A stretch of DNA of 64,000 nt from Hymenobacter guriensis. Its GTDB lineage: Bacteria > Bacteroidota > Bacteroidia > Cytophagales > Hymenobacteraceae. The stretch is taken from positions 124,001-188,000 of the forward strand of contig NZ_JADWYK010000002.1 in assembly GCF_015773195.1 (NCBI RefSeq). The letters are read 5' to 3'. Shown here one piece after another: positions 50,874 to 59,470 of the stretch; the stretch's first letter is position 1, and each line of letters starts with the position of its first letter. Both the position numbers and the translations under genes were made by a program. The notes beneath the pieces were generated by a model, which made no database searches, was not told the origin of the DNA, and worked only from the letters and a program-made list of their open reading frames with translations.

Positions 50874-50917
50874 AACGCCCCTGCGCCGGCCCGTTGGCTG
50901 ATGCGGGGGCGTTTTTT
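50874..50917 (+). terminator. Intrinsic terminator of the TonB-type receptor gene
   Basis: Stem AACGCCCCTGC against GCGGGGGCGTT (11 bp with one G-T pair), loop of 18 nt, then six T residues. Confidence 0.85.
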
Positions 50918-51014
50918 CCTGTTTAGAGCAGAAGCGCCCGGAATTTTTCCCCTACTTTGTAAGCTAAGAGGCGCGGCGTCCAGCTGGGCAGCGCCTTGTT
51001 TGAGCTGCTTACGT

Positions 51015-53330
51015 ATGAAACGATTAGTACTTTTCCTGCTTTGCGTACTGCCGTTGGTGGCCGGCGCGCAGAGTGTTTCAGTGCCCGCCGAGCTGGCCTT
51101 TGCCGGCCTGAAGCTGCGCCTTACCCCCGGTGGCCGCACGGTGCTGCAGCAGAAAGTAGACGCGCTGCGTCGCCATAGTGCGTCCTTCCAGGCCCGCGTA
51201 GCGCTAGCCGACGCCTATTTCCCTATCATCGACCGGGTGCTGCAGGAGAAGGGCGTGCCGCTGGATTTCCACTTCCTGGCTATTCAGGAAAGTGGCCTGC
51301 AGGGCGACGCGCAGAGCATTCACGATGCCGTGGGCTACTGGCAGTTCAAGCGCGAATCGGCCCAGGACTATGGGCTGGTGATGAACGACGTGGTAGATGA
51401 GCGAAAACACATTACGGCCTCTACCCGGGCGGCAGCGCAGTACCTCACGCGCAGCAAACAGCAGTACCGCAACTGGCTGAGCGCCCTGCTTACCTACAAC
51501 CTGGGCGCTTCCGGCGCCAAGCCTTACACCCTCCCTACCGATGCTGGGGCTACCAGCATGGAAATTTCGGAGCAGACGCACCCGTACATTCTCACGTTTC
51601 TGGCCCACAAGGTAGCCTACGAGCCCGCCTGTGGCCTCAACCCCAAGCCGGCCCTGCTGCTCCAGGAGTTTCCGGCGGCGCCCGGTCAGTCATTGGCGGC
51701 GGTGGCGGCCACGCTGCACGCCAGCCCCGAGGAAGTGGCCCGCCACAACCGCTGGCTGCTGGCCGGCACCGCCGTACCCACCGACCGTGCCTACACCCTG
51801 GTAGTGCCCATCACCGACCCGCTGCAGCTCACGGCCCTGGCCGGCCAGCAGAAAGAAGCGGCCACGGCCCTGGTGCACGCGCCGAAACCCGACCCCGAAA
51901 ACGTGGAGTTTGTGCGCGTGAACGGCCTGCGCGCCCTGGTAGCCCTGCCCGGCGACACCAAGGAAACCCTGGCTAGGCGCGCCAACCTCAAAGTGCGCCG
52001 CCTGATGCAGTACAACGACCTGTTCGCCTTCGACAACATCGTACCCGGTCAGGCCTACTTCGTGCAGAGAAAGCGCGACAAGGCCGATGTGGAGTACCAC
52101 GTAGCCCAGGCGGGCGAAAGTGTGGCTACGGTGTCGCAGAAATATGGGGTGCGCGCCAAGGCCATCTGGCACAAAAACCGCATGGCCCGCAACGAGGAGC
52201 TGAAGGCCGGCCGCCTGCTGTGGCTGCAGCACACCCGCCCCCGGGAGGTAGCCGTGGAATATCTGCCCGTGAACAACCCCGCTGCGCTGGCCGCCTTCGA
52301 GCGTCCCCACGGTGCTGCTACCCCGGCGCCCGAGCCAGCCGCTACGAAATCCGCTCCGGCTGCCAAGCCCGCGCCGAGTCGGCCCGCAGAAGCCGATGTA
52401 TATGCCGGGCGTACGGCCGCCGGCCAGCGCATCCTCGACGACAATGAAAATGCCGAAGAAGAAGACAGCGTAAAGCGCAAAGGCCTGGGTCGTTTGCTGA
52501 AAAAGCCTGCTGCCCGCCCTGCGTCGGCCTCTGCCGAAACTCCGCCCACCGCAGCCCAGCCGGAGCCGGCCGACACGGAGGCTGCGCCGACGGCAGCCGC
52601 TACCTCTGCTCCAACTACTCCAGCCAAAGCGGTATACACCGGGCGCCCGGCCACGCAGCCCGCTTCCACGCCCCTGGCCGACGAGCCCCAGCAGCCCGCC
52701 TCCGAGCCAACCGTGGCTCAGGCGCCGGCCACCGCTTCTCCGGCTGCTCCGGCAGCTGCAGCCGCCTCACCTGTAGCCAGCGCCGCGCCAACGAAAACAG
52801 CTACACCAGCTTCCGGCCCCGTTACGGCGGCTCCGGTGCAAACGACGCCGATACAAATGCCAGCGGCACCCGCACCAACGGCCGCAGCTCCTGCCTCAAC
52901 GGCATCCGCACCCGTTGCCCCTGCTGCCTCGGCCGCTTCCGCCCTACCGGCCACCACAGTAGAGCCGATTCCGGCCAGCGGCTTGCATGTGGTGCAGCCC
53001 AAGGAAACCTTGTACGGGGTGGCCCGCCGCTACAACCTGCGCCCCGCTGACCTTATTGCCTGGAACAGCCTGCCCGCCAGCCCGGCCCTACGCATCGGGC
53101 AGTCGTTGCGGGTGACGGCGCCGGCAGAAGTGGCACCGGTTGCGGCAGCTCCCGAAGCGGCTGCCACCCCGGAAGCCGAGCCTATCAGGCACACAGTCGC
53201 GGCCAAGGAGTCGATGTACGGGATTGCCCGCAAGTACGGCGTGACGGTGCAGCAGCTCCAGGAATGGAACAACAAAGCCGACGCCAGCCTGAAGCTGGGG
53301 GAAGTCCTGCTCATCAAAGCCGCCAAGTAA
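51015..53330 (+). CDS. MltD-like lytic transglycosylase with LysM domains
   Basis: A 771-residue secreted cell-wall enzyme. After a signal peptide (1-19) comes an SLT/GH23 domain (about 60-230) with catalytic Glu92 in LAIQESGLQGDA and the block LLTYNLGASGAKPY. LysM-type repeats that bind peptidoglycan follow: one near AQAGESVATVSQKYGVR, then two at the C-terminus (PKETLYGVARRYNLR and AKESMYGIARKYGVT). Between them is a linker of about 250 residues rich in Ala, Pro and Thr. It would cleave glycan strands from the periplasmic side. The ATG giving MKRLVLFLLC is preferred over the long upstream frame. Confidence 0.9.
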   Translation: MKRLVLFLLCVLPLVAGAQSVSVPAELAFAGLKLRLTPGGRTVLQQKVDALRRHSASFQARVALADAYFPIIDRVLQEKGVPLDFHFLAIQESGLQGDAQSIHDAVGYWQFKRESAQDYGLVMNDVVDERKHITASTRAAAQYLTRSKQQYRNWLSALLTYNLGASGAKPYTLPTDAGATSMEISEQTHPYILTFLAHKVAYEPACGLNPKPALLLQEFPAAPGQSLAAVAATLHASPEEVARHNRWLLAGTAVPTDRAYTLVVPITDPLQLTALAGQQKEAATALVHAPKPDPENVEFVRVNGLRALVALPGDTKETLARRANLKVRRLMQYNDLFAFDNIVPGQAYFVQRKRDKADVEYHVAQAGESVATVSQKYGVRAKAIWHKNRMARNEELKAGRLLWLQHTRPREVAVEYLPVNNPAALAAFERPHGAATPAPEPAATKSAPAAKPAPSRPAEADVYAGRTAAGQRILDDNENAEEEDSVKRKGLGRLLKKPAARPASASAETPPTAAQPEPADTEAAPTAAATSAPTTPAKAVYTGRPATQPASTPLADEPQQPASEPTVAQAPATASPAAPAAAAASPVASAAPTKTATPASGPVTAAPVQTTPIQMPAAPAPTAAAPASTASAPVAPAASAASALPATTVEPIPASGLHVVQPKETLYGVARRYNLRPADLIAWNSLPASPALRIGQSLRVTAPAEVAPVAAAPEAAATPEAEPIRHTVAAKESMYGIARKYGVTVQQLQEWNNKADASLKLGEVLLIKAAK

Positions 53331-53371
53331 TTTCTGTTTTCTCAGCCCAGGCTGCCTTTTTCGTCTTTATA

Positions 53372-54145
53372 ATGCGCTATTTCTTTCTTACTGCCTGCCT
53401 GACCTTGAGTGCGGCGCTGACCGCTCACGCTCAGCAGCTGCCCGAAACTCCTGCCCCGGCCCCGCTGTCGGAAGACTCGGTGAAGGCTATGTCGGGCATC
53501 GTGCAGCGTGGCGTGCGGCAACTGCACGACATCTACTACGAGCCCAGCGACGCCCAGGCGGTAAAGCGCATTGAAGCGGCTTTGCAGGAAATTCCGACGC
53601 TCAATCAGCGACTGAAGCGCTATACTACCAGCCTGCCCCGCGAACAGCAGCTGCAGCTGGCGCAGCGGCTGCGTCAGCAACCTTGGCAGGTGGAGCTGCA
53701 AACCCTGCTGCGCAGCCCGCAGTTTCAGGGCTTCAATGCCCGCGCCGCCAAAAACCCGGCGCTGAAGTCGGCCGCAGACCGGCTGCAGATGGCCGGCTTT
53801 ATCGGGGCCCCGAAGCCCGCTCCTACCGCAGCTGCACCGGCAGTTGCTGCGGCAGCCAGCCCCGCACCGGCTGCGGCCACGACGCGCCCGGCAGTTGCTT
53901 CTGCGGCTACCGTCCCTGCCCCACACCCAACCCCAGCGACGGTCAATCCTGCTGCGCCGGCGGCTGGAACTGTAGCTCCCAAGGCCGCGACGTCCCTGAA
54001 AAAACATACCGTTCAGAAGGGCGAAACGCTGTTTAGCATTGCTAAGCAATACGGCGTGAAGGCCGCCCAGCTGCAAGCATGGAATGCCAAGCCGGATGAT
54101 GGGGTAAAGATCGGGGAAGTGCTAACAGTGGAGGCAGCACGCTAA
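53372..54145 (+). CDS. Secreted LysM-domain protein
   Basis: A 257-residue protein with a signal peptide (ending near AHAQ), a helical central region (about 25-140, including DAQAVKRIEAALQEI), an Ala/Pro-rich linker (about 150-205) and one C-terminal LysM domain (TVQKGETLFSIAKQYGVKA). The LysM closely resembles the last one of the transglycosylase encoded just upstream, so it may be derived from it by duplication. No catalytic motif is seen; a peptidoglycan-binding or scaffold role is likely. It is separated by 41 bp from that gene and followed by a strong terminator. Confidence 0.85.
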   Translation: MRYFFLTACLTLSAALTAHAQQLPETPAPAPLSEDSVKAMSGIVQRGVRQLHDIYYEPSDAQAVKRIEAALQEIPTLNQRLKRYTTSLPREQQLQLAQRLRQQPWQVELQTLLRSPQFQGFNARAAKNPALKSAADRLQMAGFIGAPKPAPTAAAPAVAAAASPAPAAATTRPAVASAATVPAPHPTPATVNPAAPAAGTVAPKAATSLKKHTVQKGETLFSIAKQYGVKAAQLQAWNAKPDDGVKIGEVLTVEAAR

Positions 54146-54155
54146 CCCAGCTTCC

Positions 54156-54203
54156 AGCGGAAACAAAAAAGCAGCCACTCAGGGCTGCTTTTTTGTTTCC
54201 GCT
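54156..54203 (+). terminator. Intrinsic terminator after the LysM gene
   Basis: Very long perfect stem of 21 bp (starting AGCGGAAACAAAAAAGCAGCC without its last residue in the A run) with loop ACTCAG and internal T tract. It would work in both directions. Confidence 0.88.
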
Positions 54204-54286
54204 TGCCCCAGAACGTGTGCATTAGCTTTCCCGTACCTATGGTAGCCGACGCCAAGTGAGTTGCCGGTTTTTACGCGAGAGTTTTT

Positions 54287-55501
54287 ATGATTCTGACCAC
54301 GGGGCAGCCGTTCTGGCTAACCGAGCGGGGGCTGGTGCGCTATCCGGTGCTGGCACAAGACGAGCAGTGTGATGTGGTGATAATAGGTGGCGGCATCAGT
54401 GGCGCCATGCTGGGCTACTACCTCACGCAGGCCGGTTTGCGGGCGGTGCTGCTCGAAGAGCGTTACATAGGCGGCGGCAGCACATCGGCCAGCACAGCTA
54501 TGCTCCAGTACGAGTTGGATGAAAACCTGGTGGACCTGCGCAAAAAAGTTGGCATTCCGCGCGCCAACGAAGCTTACCTGGCCAACCTCTACGGGGTACA
54601 CGGCGTGGCCCGCCTGTGCCAGCAGGAGCTGCCGCAGGACTGTGGCCTGCGCTACTGCCATAGCCTCTACCTGGCCAGCAGCGCCTCGGATGTAGCATCT
54701 CTGGAAGAGGAAGGGGATGCCCGCCGTGGCATTGGCATCGAAGCCGAATTTCTGGATGAAGCCGAGCTGTTGCGCCGCTTTCAACTGGTAAAACCGGCGG
54801 CGCTATACTCCGCCGATACGGCAGAGGTGAACCCCTACGAGCTGACGCACACGCTGCTTGCGCAAGCGCAGGCGGCGGGCCTGCGGGTGTATGAGCGCAC
54901 GGCGGCCCAACGCTACGAGGTCAGCTCCGATGGCCAGCGCGTGACGGTGCACACTGCCGGCGGGCATACTGTGCGGGCCGGGCACGTGGTCGTCTGCACC
55001 GGGTTTGCGGCGGCCGATCTGGTGCCGCAGGACATTGTCAACCTGCACTCCACCTATGTAGTGCTCAGCCAGGTCGGTCAGGCCGATGCCTTGCCTACCG
55101 GCGACGCCCAGCTCTGGGAAACTGCCCGGCCCTACATCTACACCCGGCGCACGCCCGATGGACGCATTATGGTAGGCGGCCGCGACGAAGTTATCAAGCA
55201 GCCTACGTTTCAGAACGCCATGCTGGAAACCAAGGCCGATAAGCTGGAAAAACAGTTTCGGGAGCTGTTTGCCCAGCCCATTGCCTTTACCCGCGACTTT
55301 GTGTGGGCCGGCGTGTACGGCGAAACCGACGACAGCCTGCCTTACATCGGCCAGCACCCCGATTTCCCGCGGGCCTGGTTTGCCCTGGGCTACGGCGGCA
55401 ACGGCACCACCTACAGCCTGCTGGCCGCCGAGATTATCCGGGATGCCCTCACCGGCCGGCAACACCGCTATGCGGGCACGTTTGGGTTTGAAGGCCGGTA
55501 A
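54287..55501 (+). CDS. FAD-dependent oxidoreductase, DAO family
   Basis: A 404-residue flavoprotein of the glycine/D-amino-acid oxidase fold. The FAD-binding Rossmann motif is VVIIGGGISGAMLGYYL (about 30-46), and the usual C-terminal FAD segment is WFALGYGGNGTTYSLLAAE. YIYTRRTPDGRIMVGGRDE corresponds to the family substrate-side strand. It probably oxidises an amine or an amino acid; substrate and electron acceptor are not shown by sequence. No Rieske or glycine-cleavage partners are adjacent. It converges on the first DUF4249 gene with 3 bp between the stop codons. Confidence 0.87.
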   Translation: MILTTGQPFWLTERGLVRYPVLAQDEQCDVVIIGGGISGAMLGYYLTQAGLRAVLLEERYIGGGSTSASTAMLQYELDENLVDLRKKVGIPRANEAYLANLYGVHGVARLCQQELPQDCGLRYCHSLYLASSASDVASLEEEGDARRGIGIEAEFLDEAELLRRFQLVKPAALYSADTAEVNPYELTHTLLAQAQAAGLRVYERTAAQRYEVSSDGQRVTVHTAGGHTVRAGHVVVCTGFAAADLVPQDIVNLHSTYVVLSQVGQADALPTGDAQLWETARPYIYTRRTPDGRIMVGGRDEVIKQPTFQNAMLETKADKLEKQFRELFAQPIAFTRDFVWAGVYGETDDSLPYIGQHPDFPRAWFALGYGGNGTTYSLLAAEIIRDALTGRQHRYAGTFGFEGR

Positions 55502-55504
55502 AAC

Positions 55505-56656
55505 TCAAGGCCAGAAGCTCGGCTTCACGTTGGTCCCCCGCTTGCGGCAATCCACACACTCAGGCGTAGAGTAATAAAATATGTTGGTGTTAGGCTGATA
55601 CTCAAAAATAGGAATAGCGGCGCCGGTCGAGAAGAAGTTGAGCACTTCTTGCGGTGAAGGCGGCTCCGGATCGTGAGGCCGCGGAATTGTATCGAGCGTG
55701 CAGGTTTCGTAGCCGGTAACAAAGGGCCAGTCTGATGGCAGCTGCTTGCGGTCGATGAACAGCCGCTTTTCTATCACCGACTGAGCTCCGATGAACCCAA
55801 GCACCGGCTCGCTGGGGTCGGCTACACTGTGCACGTTGCCCGTGAGCTGGGTGGGCAGCGGGTCGTATAAAGAGCCGATACTCTCTGTGTTCTTGCGCAG
55901 CGCCTCCCAGTAGGCATACTCCTCCGGCGTGAGGGCATACTGCTTGACCAAAACGCTGTATTTGATACTCAGCTTGGGCGTGCGGTAGGGCAGCAGCACG
56001 ATGGGCTGTTCCGAAACAATGTTTTTCTCCAGCTTGGTGGTGTTACTCATCCGGATAGTGCCCGGCGACTCGCTGGCCCAGCAGTTATAAATATTATCGG
56101 TGCGATAAGTAATCTGCCCCTTCCGATACTCCAATACTGATTTGAGCATGGACGTAAACTCCCACGTTTCATCGAAGGTCCAGCGGTAGTGCCGGTTCAG
56201 GTTCGAGTCGTCGTGCGTGTTCACGTACACCTGCAGCCCGTCAGCGGTAGTGCGCCACGACAAGGAGTCAATCGGGGGCGTGACCTTCACGCTGGTGTAG
56301 TCGGACACGTACTCGCGCTGGCCGGCCGTGGTGAAGTGCAGGCGCACCGGCCGGCCGGCCGGCAGCGTCAGGGCGGCGGAGGTGTAGGTGCCGGGCTGGC
56401 TTTCCGTGAGCGGATACTGCGCCCCGCCTTCCTCCTCAATGAAGACCTTGGCGTGTGCTTCTACCGGCGCACTTTTGGTGGTTTGCAGCTGCACAGCCCG
56501 CGAGAGGCGGATGGTGCTTACCCCCACGCTGTTGATGTAGCCATCGACCACCAGCAGGCTGGCCTCGCCGGGCGCCACCTCCGGCACATACGGCTCCACG
56601 CAGCCCGCTAACAAAAGCACGGCAGCCAGGAGACAGGAGGTAAATAGGCGCTTCAT
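55505..56656 (-). CDS. DUF4249 lipoprotein, copy 1
   Basis: A 383-residue lipoprotein: signal peptide, lipobox LLLAGC, then the DUF4249 beta-rich domain (LLVVDGYINSVGVSTIRLSR in part; TYTSAALTLPAGRPVRLHF), a middle part with WTFDETWEF, and a C-terminus ECVDCRKRG...FWP shared by all three copies. DUF4249 proteins are normally encoded next to TonB-type receptors and believed to be surface-exposed. I use the ATG after a leading TTG. Each of the three has the same KYSVLVKQYALTPEEY and PTQLTGNVHSV motifs. Confidence 0.9.
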   Translation of the reverse strand: MKRLFTSCLLAAVLLLAGCVEPYVPEVAPGEASLLVVDGYINSVGVSTIRLSRAVQLQTTKSAPVEAHAKVFIEEEGGAQYPLTESQPGTYTSAALTLPAGRPVRLHFTTAGQREYVSDYTSVKVTPPIDSLSWRTTADGLQVYVNTHDDSNLNRHYRWTFDETWEFTSMLKSVLEYRKGQITYRTDNIYNCWASESPGTIRMSNTTKLEKNIVSEQPIVLLPYRTPKLSIKYSVLVKQYALTPEEYAYWEALRKNTESIGSLYDPLPTQLTGNVHSVADPSEPVLGFIGAQSVIEKRLFIDRKQLPSDWPFVTGYETCTLDTIPRPHDPEPPSPQEVLNFFSTGAAIPIFEYQPNTNIFYYSTPECVDCRKRGTNVKPSFWP

Positions 56657-56718
56657 CAAGGGTATCTAATGCCGACAGGCAGGAACGCTAAGAGAACGGG
56701 TGGAGGCTGGCACCTGCT

Positions 56719-57903
56719 CTACGGCCAGAACGCGGGTTTTTCCGTTACGCCCCGCTTGCGGCAGTCCACACACTCAGGCGTAGAGTACAGGTAGAACGAT
56801 TTGATTCCGAGCGAGGTATTAAGCTCAAATACATCTACCGGAATGGAATAGCCGGGGCTAAAGAACCCTAGAATCTCGGGGAGTTCGGGCCAGTCCTCAG
56901 GTGGGGCGTGCGGTCGGGGAATTGTATCGAGTATGCAGGTTTCGTAGCCGGTAGCCCGGGGCCAGGTAGCCGGCAAGTCCGTACGGTCAATGAACAGACG
57001 TTGCTCAGCTACCGAGTGGGCTCCCACAAAGCCAATGACCACTTCCTCTCTATCCGACACACACTGCACGTTGCCCGTGAGTTGGCTAGGCAGCGGGTCG
57101 TATAAAGAGCCGATGTTCTGGGAATTCTTGCGAAGAATATCCAGGTAATTATATTCTTCCCGGCTCAGGGCAGACTGCTTCACCAGAATACTGTATTTAA
57201 GCTGCAGCTTGGGCGTGTTTCTGGGCAATAGCGTAATAGGCGCGTCCGATACCACGCTTTGCGCCAGCTTCTCCGTAGTGCCAAGCCGAATACTGGTTGA
57301 AGCTTCGTTGCCCCAGCAGTGGCTGATAGCATTGGTGCGCTCCTGTATTTTTCCGTTTTTGTATTCCAGCTTCGAAACAAAGGCGGAGTTGAATTCCCAC
57401 GTTTCTACGTATTCCCACCGATAGAATTTAAGGTTGTCCGTCTTATCCTGGGCGTTTACGGCAATCTGCAACCCTTCTGCGGTGGTCTTCCACGTAACGG
57501 AGTCTATGGCAGGGGTGATGATAGCCTGGGTGAACTCGGAAACGTATTCTTTTTGAGCGGCGGTGGTTAAGTGCAGGCGCACCCGGCTCGTGTTACTCAG
57601 TGACAGCGCGGCCGAAGTATAGGTACCTGCGGGCCCTTCGGCCAGGGGGTATTGCGGCCCGCCTTCCTCTTCTATATATACGCGCGCCTTGCTTTCTACC
57701 AGCGTATTGCCAACCTTATCCAGAGCAACAGCGCGCGACAACCGGATAGTCGTAACTCCCTGGGTATTGATGTAGCCATCTACCACCAAAAAATTAATAG
57801 CTGCGGGAGTAACCGCTGGTTCGAAGGTTTCTATGCAGCCCGTTACAAGCCATAGCAGCCAAAGAGCCCCTATTCGTCCTATCGTAAACAACTTATAATT
57901 CAT
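56719..57903 (-). CDS. DUF4249 lipoprotein, copy 2
   Basis: A 394-residue paralogue of the other two DUF4249 proteins in this cluster, with signal sequence and lipobox WLVTGC. The order of features is the same: LVVDGYINTQGVTTIRLSR, TYTSAALSLSNTSRVRLHL, REEYNYLDILRKNSQNIGSLYDPLP, and the C-terminal ECVDCRKRG. It differs from copy 1 in many surface positions, as expected for paralogues that recognise different ligands. It is separated from copy 1 by 62 bp and from copy 3 by 200 bp. No receptor gene is adjacent. Confidence 0.9.
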   Translation of the reverse strand: MNYKLFTIGRIGALWLLWLVTGCIETFEPAVTPAAINFLVVDGYINTQGVTTIRLSRAVALDKVGNTLVESKARVYIEEEGGPQYPLAEGPAGTYTSAALSLSNTSRVRLHLTTAAQKEYVSEFTQAIITPAIDSVTWKTTAEGLQIAVNAQDKTDNLKFYRWEYVETWEFNSAFVSKLEYKNGKIQERTNAISHCWGNEASTSIRLGTTEKLAQSVVSDAPITLLPRNTPKLQLKYSILVKQSALSREEYNYLDILRKNSQNIGSLYDPLPSQLTGNVQCVSDREEVVIGFVGAHSVAEQRLFIDRTDLPATWPRATGYETCILDTIPRPHAPPEDWPELPEILGFFSPGYSIPVDVFELNTSLGIKSFYLYSTPECVDCRKRGVTEKPAFWP

Positions 57904-58103
57904 ACTGCGTACTAAACCTGTTTGTCGGCTACCTTATCCGGCACCGTAGTTCTGCGAAAGATGCCGGCCCATTAGCCTCGCCTTTCGGGAGGTACACCCT
58001 CGGAACGCTTCCACTCATCTGGCAGCCCGCCTCAAGGATGAAAGGTACCTTTTTGGCTTGGTTGGTTGCATGCCCAGTGTCATTTGCAGCCTATTAGGGC
58101 CAG

Positions 58104-59201
58104 TTAGGGCCAGAATGCTGGCTTTACGTTCACGCCTCGCTTCCGGCAGTCGACGCACTCGGCGGTCGAGTAGAAAGTGCCAGAGTCGCTTCTGGCAATG
58201 GGCACATTCTTGGCATCAGCAAAAAGATCATCGGACAAAGCTCTGTATAAGTCGCAGGCTTCATAACCGGTGACCAATGGCCAAGTTGGTGGCAAATCGG
58301 CACGATTAATGAAAATACGCTGTTCCGTTATTGACTGGGCCCCAATAAAGCCCAGTACCGGCTCGGTGGGGTCGGCTACATTGTGCACGTTGCCCGTGAG
58401 CTGGGTGGGCAGCGGATCAAATAGGGAGCCAATGTTCTCCGTATTCTTGCGCAAGGCCTCCCAGTATTGGTATTCCTCCGGCGTGAGGGCATACTGCTTC
58501 ACCTGAATACTGTACTTGATTGGCAGCTTAGGCGAATCGTCAAACAGCTCCGTGATTTTTGTCGAAGCTACATTCTGACTTAGGTTCAAGGTATTGCCCA
58601 GCAGAATAGTCGAGGGTGCTTCCGAGCCCCAGCAATGCTCGATATCCTCCGTGCGGTCGACCAACTCGCCGTTGCGATAATCCAGATACGAACGATAGCG
58701 GGAGCGAAATTCCCAGGTTTCCTTATAGCTCCAGCGGTAATGCCGGGCGGCCTCCAAATCATCATGTGCGGTTGATACGATGCGCAGCCGGTTTCCGTCA
58801 ATTTTCCAGGACAGCGAGTCTATAGCCGGCGTAACAAGTACCGACGTGTAGTCGGAAGCATATTCCCGCTGCTTGGCCGTAAGTACATGCAAGCGTACGC
58901 GCTGGCCCACCGTCAGCATCAACGGAGCCGAGGTATAGGTTCCGGCCGCTCCCTCCGTAAGTTGGTAACGCTGCCCGCCCTCTTCTTCGATGTACAGACT
59001 GGCCCGGGCCTCAACCGGCGGCGCAGCTTTGGTGCTCAGGCTGCTGGTATGCCCCAGCTTAATGGTAGTTACTCCCCGGCTGTTGATGAACCCATCCACT
59101 ACCAGCAGGTTATTGTCGTTGCTGTCAACCGTCGGCTCATACGATTCAACACACCCGCTTAATAGCCATATAAGACTATATAACAACCATTTATCCGCCA
59201 T
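58104..59201 (-). CDS. DUF4249 lipoprotein, copy 3
   Basis: A 365-residue paralogue starting MADKWLLYSLIWLLSGCVESYEP in parts, lipobox LLSGC. It carries NNLLVVDGFINSRGVTTIKLG, YTSAPLMLTVGQRVRLHV and the same C-terminal ECVDCRKRG motif; the C-terminal part is shorter than in copies 1 and 2. I chose the ATG at MADKW; a TTG twelve codons upstream is possible. This is the first gene of the minus-strand run, divergent from dnaE. Confidence 0.9.
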   Translation of the reverse strand: MADKWLLYSLIWLLSGCVESYEPTVDSNDNNLLVVDGFINSRGVTTIKLGHTSSLSTKAAPPVEARASLYIEEEGGQRYQLTEGAAGTYTSAPLMLTVGQRVRLHVLTAKQREYASDYTSVLVTPAIDSLSWKIDGNRLRIVSTAHDDLEAARHYRWSYKETWEFRSRYRSYLDYRNGELVDRTEDIEHCWGSEAPSTILLGNTLNLSQNVASTKITELFDDSPKLPIKYSIQVKQYALTPEEYQYWEALRKNTENIGSLFDPLPTQLTGNVHNVADPTEPVLGFIGAQSITEQRIFINRADLPPTWPLVTGYEACDLYRALSDDLFADAKNVPIARSDSGTFYSTAECVDCRKRGVNVKPAFWP

Positions 59202-59470
59202 TTTCCCTACGAATACCACGTTTGTATAATAAAACAAATGCCTTTGACGAGTAAATATAAGCTGCCCCGGGCTCTTACCCCGAATCCGGTTCGCTGCGTT
59301 GCCCCGGCCGGCTCAGGATTCGTGCCCGGGTTGGCCGCAGCCGGGTTATCTGCCTTCCTGTATCGTATCTAATACGTCAAAATCCCTTGCCGCGCAACCT
59401 TTCCCGGCCGCTGATTCGTGGGTAACTTTACTTCTCGCTTCGGGCCCTAACGGCGCGGAGCTTATTGCCC

